Assembly (NCBI GenBank): GCA_024234365.1
Contig: JACKOK010000001.1
Coordinates: 1 to 64,000 of the forward strand
Length of the DNA: 64,000 nt
Direction: 5' to 3'
Source: Pseudomonadales bacterium
Lineage (GTDB): Bacteria > Pseudomonadota > Gammaproteobacteria > Pseudomonadales > Pseudohongiellaceae
Shown here: in pieces, positions 16,934 to 27,304 of the stretch
Position numbering within the stretch: position 1 is the first letter of the stretch
Layout of the letters: every line of letters starts with the position of its first letter
Notes under the pieces: model-generated
Databases searched by the model: none
Told to the model about the DNA's origin: nothing
What the model saw: the letters and a program-made list of their open reading frames with translations, nothing else
Translations under genes and position numbers: made by a program

Positions 16934-18286
16934 TCAGGGCGCCGCGTTTGCGGACTCGGTCTCCAGCCATTCGTTCAGGTCAAGGATGTCCTGGGGAGTC
17001 AGAATCCCGGTGCTCTGTTTCAGCAACAGGGTATCGACCACATAGTTGTAACGGGCATCGGAGTAGTTGCGCAGCGCCACGAACAACTGTTGGCGGGCCT
17101 GCAGCACGTCCACGATGTTGCGGGTGCCCACTTCATAACCCACTTCCACCGCTTCCAGCGCACTGCGTGCGGAGGTAATTGCCTGCTGGCGCTGGGCAAT
17201 CACCAGCGAGTCCGTGTTCACGCGGCGGTAGGCGTTGCGCACGTCCTGGGTGGTCTGGCGACGGGTCAGTGACAGGGCTTCCTGCGTGGCAAGCAGATCG
17301 TACTCGGCGGCGCGGCGGCGTGCGGAGGGGCCGCCGCCGGTATACAGCGGAATATTGATGTTCAGGGCCAGCGAGGTGCCATCGATGGCACCGGCAAAGC
17401 GCAGGCTGCCTTCCGCAGACTGTCCGCCCGCCGTGACGTTATGGCTGAACAGACCGGTCAGGGACACCGTTGGCAGGTGGTCGGCCTTGCGAGCCTTCAG
17501 GTTTTCCTGCTGAGCCTCGACATTGTAGCGGGCGGCAATGAGCGCGAGATTGCTGTCCAGGGCCTGCTGGGTCCAGGACTCGGCGGTGCCTTCGGCGCTG
17601 ACGATCGGGAAGTCTTCACGCAGCACGTCGATGTTCGGATGCGGCTGCCCGGTAATGGCTTCCAGCGCTTCGTAGCGTGTGGCCAGCGTGTCCTCGGCGA
17701 GAATCGTGTTGTTGCGCGCCAGATCGTAGGCGGCCTGGCTTTCGTAGACCTCGGTGATGGCGACCAGGCCGACTTCCTCACGCTGCTGGGTCTGTTCGAA
17801 CTGACGCCGGGCGGCTTCTTCTTCCTGGCTGCGGGTGGTCAGGTCATCCTGGGCGCGCAGCACGTCGAAATAGGCTCTGGCTACGCGAATGATCAGGTTC
17901 TGTTCCTGAGCGGCGTAATTGATGGCCCCGGCCTTGTCCTGCAGCTTGGCACCCTCGTAGGCATACCAGGCGGCGAGATTGAAGACAGCCTGTGTCAGGT
18001 TCAGACGGTAGCCGTGCGTGTTTTGCCCGGGGCGGAAGCTCATATCACCTGCCAGGCCGGAGGTCTGACGGGCAGTGGAGCCCTGCAGTGCCAGAGATGG
18101 CAGCAGTGCGGCCCGGCCCTGGTCGAGAACGGTCTGCCGGGATTTGTACTGGGCATGTGCCTGGCGCAGGGTTGGATCATTGCGCATGGCCAGATCCAGG
18201 ATGGACACCAGATCATCCGCCAGCACGGACGTGCTGCCCAGAGACAGGCAAAGCGCCAGCCCGAGGCCTTGAGTGAATCGTCCCAT
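16934..18286 (-). CDS. tolC: TolC-family outer membrane efflux/secretion channel
   Basis: A 450-residue outer membrane protein forming the exit duct for tripartite efflux pumps and type I secretion. The signal peptide MGRFTQGLGLALCLSLGSTSVLA is followed by the first helical hairpin (LAMRNDPTLRQAHAQYKS). Two repeated halves with long coiled helices are evident. The second-half beta motif LNINIPLYTGGGPSARRRAA is typical, and the closing repeat GYEVGTRNIVDVLQARQQLF is characteristic of TolC. It is divergent from thiC across a 386-base interval and convergent with hemH. No adaptor or pump gene adjoins it, so it is probably a shared channel. Confidence 0.93.
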   Translation of the reverse strand: MGRFTQGLGLALCLSLGSTSVLADDLVSILDLAMRNDPTLRQAHAQYKSRQTVLDQGRAALLPSLALQGSTARQTSGLAGDMSFRPGQNTHGYRLNLTQAVFNLAAWYAYEGAKLQDKAGAINYAAQEQNLIIRVARAYFDVLRAQDDLTTRSQEEEAARRQFEQTQQREEVGLVAITEVYESQAAYDLARNNTILAEDTLATRYEALEAITGQPHPNIDVLREDFPIVSAEGTAESWTQQALDSNLALIAARYNVEAQQENLKARKADHLPTVSLTGLFSHNVTAGGQSAEGSLRFAGAIDGTSLALNINIPLYTGGGPSARRRAAEYDLLATQEALSLTRRQTTQDVRNAYRRVNTDSLVIAQRQQAITSARSALEAVEVGYEVGTRNIVDVLQARQQLFVALRNYSDARYNYVVDTLLLKQSTGILTPQDILDLNEWLETESANAAP

Positions 18287-18429
18287 AGTGAAAAACCTTT
18301 GTTGAAAACTGAATTACAAACGAGTGAGCGATGTGCTTAGGCTGCCGTCTTATTGTAGAAAAAGCAGGCCCCTTGTGCGGGAGCAAAGCCTTCAATGGGG
18401 TTCTTCGGCTAGGCGGCATTCTACACAGC

Positions 18430-18444
18430 GTCACCAATGGTGAC
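18430..18444. promoter_or_regulatory. Perfect palindrome in the tolC-thiC divergent interval
   Basis: GTCACCAATGGTGAC forms 6-base arms around AAT, about 145 bases upstream of the tolC start. It is a plausible dimeric repressor or activator site for tolC. No known operator consensus was matched. The 386-base interval otherwise contains the thiC promoter and short GC stems in the thiC leader. Confidence 0.4.
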
Positions 18445-18552
18445 AAACCAGGTATCTTGCAGGGCGCTCCACTGGTCTGATCCGGAAAAGACGCGAATGC
18501 GCGACAAAAGGTTTACATCAGCCGCACAGGCGGGCCGGGACAGTCCCCTGCT

Positions 18553-18586
18553 ATGACACTCCGGCCCGAATCAGGCATAATGCCTG
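18553..18586 (+). promoter_or_regulatory. Candidate thiC promoter with palindromic -10 region
   Basis: ATGACA (18553-18558), a 17-base spacer and CATAAT (18576-18581) form a sigma70-like promoter. The -10 hexamer is the centre of the perfect palindrome CAGGCATAATGCCTG (18572-18586). The leader to the ATG at 18673 would be about 85 bases. It shows GC stems but no TPP-riboswitch core. Confidence 0.55.
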
Positions 18587-18672
18587 CTGCTTCGACCACC
18601 CTCCGTCCGGCTGACGGCCGGATTTGCCGGCATCTCTCTCAAGCCCCGGCATCGGCACTATAGGAAAGACCA

Positions 18673-20556
<1,884 letters not shown>

Positions 20557-20628
20557 AGCCCTGTCAGCTCCCGTTGTCCCGGCGAAACCACCGGGGCCAG
20601 GCCAACGTATTCAAGCAAGAGATTCACT

Positions 20629-21699
20629 ATGCCCATTACACGAATTGATGACATGAATATTGCCTCCATCGAGGCATTGATGACCCCTGAACAACTGAAG
20701 AAGGAAATGCCGCTGGAAGGGGCTGTGCGGGAATCCGTGCGCGAGGCCCGCCAGACCATCTTCGATATTCTGGATCGCAAGGACAAGCGGCTGTTTGTCG
20801 TGGTCGGCCCATGCTCCATTCACGATGTGGATGCCGCGCTGGAATACGCCAAACGCCTCAGGGTGCTGGCCGAGGAAGTCAAGGATTCGCTCTATCTGGT
20901 GATGCGGGTGTATTTCGAAAAACCCAGAACATCGGTGGGCTGGAAAGGCCTGATCAACGACCCGTATATGGACGACACGTTCAAGATCGAGGACGGTCTG
21001 CGCAAGGGGCGCAAGCTGTTGCTGGATATTGCCGGCATGGGGCTGCCGACTTCTACCGAGGCACTGGACCCGATCTCTCCGCAGTATCTGCAGGACATCA
21101 TTGCCTGGTCCGCGATTGGTGCGCGTACGACTGAATCGCAGACACACCGGGAAATGTCCAGCGGGCTGTCCTCGGCGGTCGGCTTCAAGAATGGCACGGA
21201 CGGTGGCCTGACTGTTGCCATCAATGCCATGCAGTCCGTCAGCAGCCCGCACCGTTTCCTCGGCATCAACAGCAAGGGGCAGGTATCCGTGGTGACCACC
21301 AAGGGCAATCCTTATGCTCATGTGGTGCTGCGCGGTGGCAGCAGCGGTCCGAACTACGATTCCGTGCACGTTGCCCAGTGCGAGGAAGCCCTGCGCAAGG
21401 GCAAGGTCAGCAGCAATATCATGATCGATTGCAGCCATGCCAATTCCAACAAGGACCCGTCGGTACAACCGCTGGTTATCAAGGATGTGACGCACCAGAT
21501 TCTGGAGGGCAATCAGTCCATCATCGCTCTGATGGTGGAAAGCAATCTGAATGCCGGTAACCAGAGCATTCCGAAGGATCTCTCACAGCTGCAATATGGT
21601 GTGTCGGTGACGGATGCCTGCATTGGCTGGGATGATACCGAAAACAGTCTGCGTGAAATGGCGGCCAAGCTGCGCGAGGTATTGCCTGCCCGTGGCTGA
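20629..21699 (+). CDS. aroG: 3-deoxy-7-phosphoheptulonate (DAHP) synthase, class I
   Basis: Condenses phosphoenolpyruvate and erythrose-4-phosphate in the first step of the shikimate pathway. The protein has 356 residues (E. coli AroG 350). VVGPCSIHD carries the metal Cys, MRVYFEKPRT the PEP-binding Arg/Lys region, IGARTTESQTHREMSSGL the next active-site strand, and MIDCSHANSNKDP a metal His. The class I alpha type is regulated by aromatic amino acids in known members, but which one applies here cannot be told from sequence reading. The gene-symbol suffix is therefore provisional. A terminator follows immediately. Confidence 0.92.
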   Translation: MPITRIDDMNIASIEALMTPEQLKKEMPLEGAVRESVREARQTIFDILDRKDKRLFVVVGPCSIHDVDAALEYAKRLRVLAEEVKDSLYLVMRVYFEKPRTSVGWKGLINDPYMDDTFKIEDGLRKGRKLLLDIAGMGLPTSTEALDPISPQYLQDIIAWSAIGARTTESQTHREMSSGLSSAVGFKNGTDGGLTVAINAMQSVSSPHRFLGINSKGQVSVVTTKGNPYAHVVLRGGSSGPNYDSVHVAQCEEALRKGKVSSNIMIDCSHANSNKDPSVQPLVIKDVTHQILEGNQSIIALMVESNLNAGNQSIPKDLSQLQYGVSVTDACIGWDDTENSLREMAAKLREVLPARG

Positions 21700-21709
21700 T
21701 GCCATAAAA

Positions 21710-21736
21710 AAGGCGCGGTGTTGGCCGCGCCTTCTT
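21710..21736. terminator. Bidirectional Rho-independent terminator
   Basis: AAGGCGCGG (21710-21718) pairs with CCGCGCCTT (21725-21733) around TGTTGG. It is preceded by an A-run and followed by CTTTC. It serves the DAHP synthase gene and the convergent GST. Confidence 0.88.
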
Positions 21737-21746
21737 TCGCAAACAA

Positions 21747-22409
21747 TCAGAACAGATTGCTGACATTGCTCATCGAGACCAGTTCCTTTTCTTCCCGGCC
21801 CTGACGGATCCACTCCTGCACATGCGGGTTGGCCAGCAGGGTGTCGGCATAGCGTTGCGCCTCGTGGCTGAGGTTGGCACCGTAGGAGCGGAAACAGACC
21901 GCCAGGGGTGCATACATGCAGTCGGCGATGGAGAACCTGCCAAACAGATAGTCGCCATCGGCACCGTATTTGCGTCGACAGCAGCTCCAGATGGCATCGA
22001 TGCGTGCGATCTCGTCCCCGAGTTTGTCGGAGACAAACAGGTTGACGGAGGCCTTGCAGTTCATCGGCCATTCTTTCTTGAGAAGCGGAAACTCCGCGTG
22101 CACTTCCGCGCAAACGGAGCGTGCACTGGCACGCTTCTTCGGGTTGGCGGGCCAGCCACGGCCCTCCAGCAGGGATTCATTGATGTATTCGCAGATGGCG
22201 AGGGAATCCCACACGGTGACTTGATTGTGCAGGAAGGCCGGCACCTTCAGCGACGGCGAATAGGGGCCCAGTTTTTCGGCCGTATTGTCCTGGTAAAGTG
22301 CGATGTTGATTTCTTCGAAGGGAATCTCAAAGGTCTTCAGCAGCAACCAGGGGCGCATGGACCATGAGGAGTAATTCTTGTTGCCGATTACCAGCTTGGC
22401 TTGACTCAT
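21747..22409 (-). CDS. Glutathione S-transferase family protein (copy 2)
   Basis: A 220-residue cytosolic GST. The N-terminal thioredoxin-like domain carries GNKNYSSWSMRPW with the candidate catalytic serines, then SLKVPAFLHN (cis-Pro) and DSLAICEYINE (glutathione contact). The helical C-terminal domain follows. It shares its opening and length class with the GST at 8846-9532, so the window carries two diverged paralogues about 12 kb apart. It is transcribed alone. The substrate is unknown. Confidence 0.9.
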   Translation of the reverse strand: MSQAKLVIGNKNYSSWSMRPWLLLKTFEIPFEEINIALYQDNTAEKLGPYSPSLKVPAFLHNQVTVWDSLAICEYINESLLEGRGWPANPKKRASARSVCAEVHAEFPLLKKEWPMNCKASVNLFVSDKLGDEIARIDAIWSCCRRKYGADGDYLFGRFSIADCMYAPLAVCFRSYGANLSHEAQRYADTLLANPHVQEWIRQGREEKELVSMSNVSNLF

Positions 22410-22656
22410 GAGAGGTTCTCCGCTGACAGACCAACCGCCCGGCCCGGGCTGGTGAGGTCTCTTCCGTGTTTTCGATTTTTAGAGTTCGGAAGGAGGCAAG
22501 AGTTCCGGCAGCATGCAGTGGCTCTGGAGGCCTCCGGAGTGAATCACGGATTACTGGATTAAACACCGACTTTCTTGCGTTCCGGGGGGTTAAATAAGGC
22601 GAGACGCTGACCGAATATGGCAAAAAAAAGGCAGCCCCGCAGGCAGTCAGGCGCCG

Positions 22657-22686
22657 TTCACGTCTCCTGCGCAAATACTGTATAGT
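22657..22686 (+). promoter_or_regulatory. Candidate promoter for the pds two-component operon
   Basis: TTCACG (22657-22662), an 18-base spacer and TATAGT (22681-22686) precede the regulator ATG at 22770 by about 80 bases. They lie in a 360-base interval (22410-22769) in which I see no gene. The match is moderate. Confidence 0.4.
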
Positions 22687-22769
22687 GCCCGTGTCTGCAG
22701 GCTTGCAGTGAGTTTCAGGGGGCATGGCCGGACGGCAACGGAAACAGCGCAACAGCGAGTGCATCGGAT

Positions 22770-23486
22770 ATGGCAAGAAGAATTGCAATTGTGGAAGACG
22801 AGGCGGCGATCCGCGAAAACTACGCGGACGTGCTGCGCAAGCAGGGTTATGAGGTGCAGACCTTCTCCAACCGCAAGGACGCCATGCGCTCCTTCGATAT
22901 CCGCCTGCCCAATCTGGCCATTATCGACATTGGCCTGGAGAACGAGATCGATGGTGGCTTCACGCTGTGCCAGGCGCTGCGCTCCATGTCCGACACTCTG
23001 CCCATCATCTTCCTGACGGCCCGTGACAACGATTTCGATACCGTCAGCGGCCTGCGTATGGGAGCGGACGATTACCTCACCAAGGACATCAGCCTGCCCC
23101 ATCTCTCGGCGCGCATCGCCGCCCTGTTCCGCCGGCTTGACGTGCTGGACCAGCCCACCTCGCCGGAGAACCTGCTGCAGCGCGACAAGCTGACGCTCGA
23201 CATCGGTCGTCTCACCGTGCAGTGGAACGGCGTCCCGGTGCCACTGACGGTGACGGAATTCTGGATGGTCCATGCCCTGGTGAAATTCCCTGGCCATGTG
23301 AAGAGCCGGCAGATTCTGATGCAGGAATCCAAGATTTTCGTGGATGGCAGCACTATCACCTCCCACGTCAAACGCATCCGCAAGAAATTCATGCTGGTCG
23401 ATGAAAGCTTCGATTGCATCGAAACGGTCTATGGCATGGGGTATCGCTGGAACACGCAGAACAGTACCGGCGCTGCTGAGGGATAA
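22770..23486 (+). CDS. pdsR: Response regulator of the proteobacterial dedicated sortase system type
   Basis: A 238-residue OmpR/PhoB-class DNA-binding regulator. The receiver (about 1-120) has the acidic pocket D10/E11, phospho-acceptor D53 in LAIIDIGLENEIDGG, the switch Thr in FLTARDND, and Lys in YLTKDIS. The C-terminal winged helix (about 140-230) ends in GYRWNTQN, and SHVKRIRKKF is the recognition helix region. Overall features match the family described as the dedicated-sortase-system regulator. The stop overlaps the kinase start by one base (TAATG). No sortase or sortase-substrate gene is nearby. The regulon is unknown. Confidence 0.85.
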   Translation: MARRIAIVEDEAAIRENYADVLRKQGYEVQTFSNRKDAMRSFDIRLPNLAIIDIGLENEIDGGFTLCQALRSMSDTLPIIFLTARDNDFDTVSGLRMGADDYLTKDISLPHLSARIAALFRRLDVLDQPTSPENLLQRDKLTLDIGRLTVQWNGVPVPLTVTEFWMVHALVKFPGHVKSRQILMQESKIFVDGSTITSHVKRIRKKFMLVDESFDCIETVYGMGYRWNTQNSTGAAEG

Positions 23487-25684
23487 TGGCCCGCTATCTG
23501 AAAAGTCCCTTCGGGATTCGCTTCAAGCTGGTCTTCCTGTCCAGCTTTCTGCTGGTCGTGCCCTGGCTGGGCTACCAGTACATTCTGGAGATGGAGGAAT
23601 ATCTGCGGCGCGGCCAGGAAGAGATCGTGCTGGGAACGGCGCGTGCCCTGGCAACGGCGCTCAATGAACGCCCCGAACTCTTTGATGAAGGCAGCTACAG
23701 CCCCGCGCGCCAGACCAGTGATCTGTATGTGTACCCGGTGTTCTACCCTCTGGCGCTGGACGACAACACGCTGGTGGACTGGCAGGATTACCAGCGCTAT
23801 GAATTGTCCTATGGCCAGCACGATACCATCGGTACCGAGCTGAACCCCCACAGCCCCTATGCGCGCTATTACCATTACGACAGTTCGCTGAACTTCAAAC
23901 TGCTGGTGGGCGAATACAATCGGTTTCTCTACGCCTACCTCAAGGTGGTGGATGACAACATCGTCTATCGCAGCCCCGACAGCCTCAGTATTCATCGCAA
24001 TGATTTTCTGCAGATCTCCCTGGTGAGCCGGGAAGGGGAGCTGAAACGTTATGTCGTCGCCCCGCGTGGCCCCGAGTTTCTTTATGCCTATGAGGCGGGT
24101 GATGATCTGCGCGATATTTCCGCCTTGCGTCATGAGGAACGCATTGCCGGGCAGTGGTATGAGGTGCCGGACGGTTATGAGATAGAACTGCGTCTGCCGC
24201 TGACGATGCTGGGGGAACAGATAGGCTTTGCCATTTACGATGTCGATGATCCACAGCGGCGCAATGTGTCCTCGGTGGTGGCGACCTCGGATGTCAACGA
24301 TCGCGAACGCCTGGGTTTCCTGCGCCGCCCCACGCCGGAGATTGACCGCATCGTGGAGGGCATGGGGCACACGAATTCGCGTATTCAGGTGATCGACAGG
24401 GTGGGACGCATTCTGCTGAGTGTGGGGGATATTCAGTCTGCCACCGGGCTGGCACTGAGCCCGGACCCGGTCAGTACCACGGTCAATAAATACTGGCTGT
24501 TCATCGAAGACAATCTGCTGCATCCGCTGTACTACCAGCTCCTGACCAAGCCCTCCAATGACTTCATTGATGAGCTTTACGCCGGGGGGACGGCGGAGGG
24601 GGCGCATATCGACTCAGCCCTGGCGGGAGCGCCGCAGACCCAGTTCCGCACGATTCCCGATACGCAGACCCGTATTCTGGAGGCCGCGCATCCGATAGTT
24701 GCAGACGAGGAGGTTATCGGTGCGGTGATTGTGGACCAGAACATGAACGGCATCCGCACTTTCCGCAATCAGGCACTGGAAACCCTGTTCAATACCATTC
24801 TTGGTGTCATGCTGGTGATCTCGCTCGGCCTGTTTGCATTTGCCTCGCGCATCTCCTCGCGGATTCGTGAACTGCGTAATCAGGCAGAAGGCATCGTGGA
24901 TGACAGCGGGCGTCTGCGCAACAATATCAAGGCCAGCCGCAGTTCGGACGAGATTGGGGATCTCTCGCGCAGTTTCTCCAATATTGTAGAACGTCTGTCA
25001 CAGTACACGACCTATCTGGAGCATATGTCCTCCCGCCTCTCCCATGAGCTGCGCACGCCCGTTACCGTGGTTCGCTCTTCTCTCGAAAATCTCGGGCTCG
25101 TTGCCCAGGGGCAGGAATCGGAAATCTATATCCAGCGGGCCGAAGAAGGCATCAGCCGGCTCAACCTCATCCTGACCAATATGAGTGAAGCGACACGTCT
25201 GGAGCAGATGCTGCAAAGTTCGGAAAAGGAGCGCATGGATCTGGCCAGGGTCATCAACGGTTGTGTGGAGGGCTACAGGCTGGCCTATCCGGGTTATACC
25301 CTGAGCACGGACATCGAAGGCCCCGTGCTCATCTGGGGCGTGCCGGAGTATATCGCGCAGTTGATGGACAAGCTGATTGCCAATGCGGTCGAGTTCACCT
25401 ACCCGAACAAGCCCATTTCGGTGTACTGCCACGCCATTCGTGATCAGGCAGTGGTGCGGGTGTCCAATTTCGGCCCTTATCTGCCGGAAGAGATGAAGGG
25501 ACGTCTGTTTGATTCGATGATCTCCGTGCGCTCGCAGGAGAAACAGAGAGAGCCGCATCTCGGGATCGGGCTGCATATTGCCCGTCTGGTCACCGAGTTC
25601 CACCAGGGGCAGATTCGTGCCGAAAATCTCAAGGAGGCCGAAGGCGTGGCCATCACCCTGGCGATTCCGCTGCTGGAAGAGTAG
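23486..25684 (+). CDS. pdsS: Sensor histidine kinase of the proteobacterial dedicated sortase system type
   Basis: A 732-residue inner-membrane kinase paired with PdsR. TM1 is at about 13-30 (KLVFLSSFLLVVPWLGYQY). A large extracytoplasmic region (about 35-430) contains a beta-rich segment (LLVGEYNRFLYAYLKVVDDN ... YEIELRLPLTMLGEQIG) that resembles a CBM9-like fold. TM2 is at about 435-455 (TILGVMLVISLGLFAFAS), then HAMP (about 455-505). The dimerisation domain has phospho-acceptor H520 in LSHELRTPVTVV. The ATPase domain has the N box (KLIANAVEF) and a G box (HLGIGLHIARLV). The kinase is probably activated by an envelope or glycan cue, which is inference from the ectodomain. Confidence 0.85.
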   Translation: MARYLKSPFGIRFKLVFLSSFLLVVPWLGYQYILEMEEYLRRGQEEIVLGTARALATALNERPELFDEGSYSPARQTSDLYVYPVFYPLALDDNTLVDWQDYQRYELSYGQHDTIGTELNPHSPYARYYHYDSSLNFKLLVGEYNRFLYAYLKVVDDNIVYRSPDSLSIHRNDFLQISLVSREGELKRYVVAPRGPEFLYAYEAGDDLRDISALRHEERIAGQWYEVPDGYEIELRLPLTMLGEQIGFAIYDVDDPQRRNVSSVVATSDVNDRERLGFLRRPTPEIDRIVEGMGHTNSRIQVIDRVGRILLSVGDIQSATGLALSPDPVSTTVNKYWLFIEDNLLHPLYYQLLTKPSNDFIDELYAGGTAEGAHIDSALAGAPQTQFRTIPDTQTRILEAAHPIVADEEVIGAVIVDQNMNGIRTFRNQALETLFNTILGVMLVISLGLFAFASRISSRIRELRNQAEGIVDDSGRLRNNIKASRSSDEIGDLSRSFSNIVERLSQYTTYLEHMSSRLSHELRTPVTVVRSSLENLGLVAQGQESEIYIQRAEEGISRLNLILTNMSEATRLEQMLQSSEKERMDLARVINGCVEGYRLAYPGYTLSTDIEGPVLIWGVPEYIAQLMDKLIANAVEFTYPNKPISVYCHAIRDQAVVRVSNFGPYLPEEMKGRLFDSMISVRSQEKQREPHLGIGLHIARLVTEFHQGQIRAENLKEAEGVAITLAIPLLEE

Positions 25685-25729
25685 GGGGCAGCCTCTGCTG
25701 CCGGGGGCATTCGATTTACGGGGTGGGCT

Positions 25730-25742
25730 CGGGCATAATGCC
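25730..25742 (+). promoter_or_regulatory. Palindromic -10 element ahead of ppiC
   Basis: GGGCATAATGCCC is a perfect palindrome around a single A, with CATAAT at 25733-25738. It is about 35 bases before the ppiC ATG. A strong -35 is not obvious. The same palindromic layout occurs at the thiC promoter. Confidence 0.45.
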
Positions 25743-25773
25743 CCCTTTTTAAGGATTGAACAGGAGCTCTCTC

Positions 25774-26055
25774 ATGGCCTCAGCCACCGCCAGACACATA
25801 CTCGTTGATACCGAAGCCCAATGCCTCGAACTGAAGCAGCGCATTGCCGATGGTGAAGATTTCGCCGTTATCGCTCGTGAATATTCCTCCTGTCCGTCCC
25901 GCGCCCAGGGCGGAGATCTGGGGCGTTTCGGCCCCGGCCAGATGGTGCGGGAGTTTGATCAGGTCGTGTTCAGCGCACAGCCCAATACCGTCCAGGGGCC
26001 GGTCAAGACCCAGTTTGGCTACCATCTGCTGGAAGTCACCAGCCGCGAAGACTGA
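25774..26055 (+). CDS. ppiC: Parvulin-type peptidyl-prolyl cis-trans isomerase
   Basis: A 93-residue single-domain parvulin, the size of E. coli PpiC (PpiC-like cytosolic foldase). ARHILV starts the first strand. EYSSCPSRAQGGDLGRFGPGQMV is split by the usual SxxxxGGDLG core. FDQVVF and VKTQFGYHLLEV complete the fold with the conserved His. The start is chosen at 25774 because AGGAGCT lies about 6 bases upstream. It heads a tight gene run continuing through nudF, DUF1249, cpdA, yqiA and parE. Confidence 0.93.
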   Translation: MASATARHILVDTEAQCLELKQRIADGEDFAVIAREYSSCPSRAQGGDLGRFGPGQMVREFDQVVFSAQPNTVQGPVKTQFGYHLLEVTSRED

Positions 26056-26066
26056 GTGCCTTGACG

Positions 26067-26720
26067 ATGAACCTCATTCCGGATGCCTTCCAGGCCAATG
26101 ACGTGCTGGTGCTGGACACGCGAGTCGGCTATCGGGGATTTTTTTCCCTGGATACCCTGCATCTGAAACATCGGCGTTTCGCCGGGGGCTGGAGTGAGGT
26201 TTTCACCCGGGAGCTGTTTCTGCGCGACCCCGCCGCAGGGGTGCTGCTCTACGACCCCGACCGCGATGAGGTGGTGCTGGTGGAGCAGTTCCGCGTTGGC
26301 GCCCTGCCAGCGGCGCAGCAAAATGGCAGCAGCCCCTGGCTGCTGGAACTGGTGGCCGGTATCCTGGCGCCCGGCGAGACGGCCGCAGAGCTGGCGTGTC
26401 GTGAGGCGATGGAGGAGGCCGGCTGCGAGATTCAGGCGCTGGAACACATCGTCGACTACTACAACAGCCCCGGGGGCAGCAACGAATGGATCAGCCTCTA
26501 TTGCGGACGCGTTGATGCACGCGGTGCCGGCGGTATCTTCGGTCTTGAAGAGGAGCATGAGGATATTCGTGTGCATGTGCTATCGTTCGATCAGGCCTGG
26601 CAGGCGCTCGAGGCCGGGCGTATGAACAATGCTATGGCGATTATTGCGATGCAGTGGCTGCACATGAACCGGGAAATGTTGCGCCAGCGCTGGCAGTGCA
26701 GCGGGGAAAAGGCGACATGA
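26067..26720 (+). CDS. nudF: ADP-ribose pyrophosphatase (Nudix hydrolase)
   Basis: Hydrolyses ADP-ribose to AMP and ribose-5-phosphate. The 217-residue protein (from ATG 26067; a TTG at 26061 is also in frame) contains a full Nudix box reading G-ILAPG-E-TAAELAC-RE-AM-EE-A-G. Upstream, VEQFRVGAL is the family strand that binds the substrate, and downstream YYNSPGGSNEWISLY is typical of the ADP-ribose subfamily. The stop overlaps the DUF1249 start (ATGA). The order nudF-DUF1249-cpdA-yqiA-parE is a conserved gammaproteobacterial arrangement. Confidence 0.92.
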   Translation: MNLIPDAFQANDVLVLDTRVGYRGFFSLDTLHLKHRRFAGGWSEVFTRELFLRDPAAGVLLYDPDRDEVVLVEQFRVGALPAAQQNGSSPWLLELVAGILAPGETAAELACREAMEEAGCEIQALEHIVDYYNSPGGSNEWISLYCGRVDARGAGGIFGLEEEHEDIRVHVLSFDQAWQALEAGRMNNAMAIIAMQWLHMNREMLRQRWQCSGEKAT

Positions 26721-27301
26721 GATCATCGCGCTATCGTATTGATCTGGTAAGGCAAATGGCTGATTGTGATGCGAATTTTATTCGTTTACTAAAGCTGGTG
26801 CCTGAACTAGAATCCCTTCGAGACGCGCGCTTCGGGGCGGCCGGGAAGGCCTGCCCGGAGCAGGAAAACCCGGCGGCAATGCCCAGACAGCAGCCGCAGT
26901 TTGCGGGTGCGGCTTGCGGATGTGAACGCTCGGAACAACAGCAGGTGTATGCGCGGGAGTTTGTCATTCATTCGCCTGCGGGAGATGAGGTCAGAATTCG
27001 AATCAGCGTGCTGGAAGTGTTCCGCTACACCAGCACCCTGGCCGTCTCACAGCTGACCCGGCTCAGCTCGTGGATAGAACCCCCGGTCATTCTGGTCAGG
27101 GTGTATCACGATGCGGCTACGGCAGAGGCGATAGCCTACCAGGGACACAAGGCATTTCTGGCCAGATACGCGATACCGAATCCAACGATGTATCACCAGG
27201 ACGAGAAGAGACAGATCAATGAATTCCTGGGCGAGTGGTTGAACCTGTGTCTGCAGGCGGGCCACAGTCTGAAAACCCCGATGTTCATCTGTGCTGCGTA
27301 G
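26717..27301 (+). CDS. DUF1249 (YqiB-like) protein
   Basis: A 194-residue protein of the DUF1249/YqiB family, recognised from YRIDLVRQMADCDANFIRLLKL at the start, LEVFRYTSTL in the middle and HQDEKRQINEFLGEWL near the end. The family's usual length is about 140-150. The excess is a Cys/Gln/Ala-rich insertion at roughly residues 40-78, containing CPEQENPAAMPRQQ and CGCERSEQQQ. It is start-coupled to nudF and followed three bases later by cpdA. The biochemical role is not known. Confidence 0.85.
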   Translation: MRSSRYRIDLVRQMADCDANFIRLLKLVPELESLRDARFGAAGKACPEQENPAAMPRQQPQFAGAACGCERSEQQQVYAREFVIHSPAGDEVRIRISVLEVFRYTSTLAVSQLTRLSSWIEPPVILVRVYHDAATAEAIAYQGHKAFLARYAIPNPTMYHQDEKRQINEFLGEWLNLCLQAGHSLKTPMFICAA

Positions 27302-27304
27302 ATT

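Noticed and set aside
18287..18672. Possible TPP riboswitch before thiC
   Set aside because: The interval was read for the conserved THI-box blocks and none were present; only short GC stems were seen.
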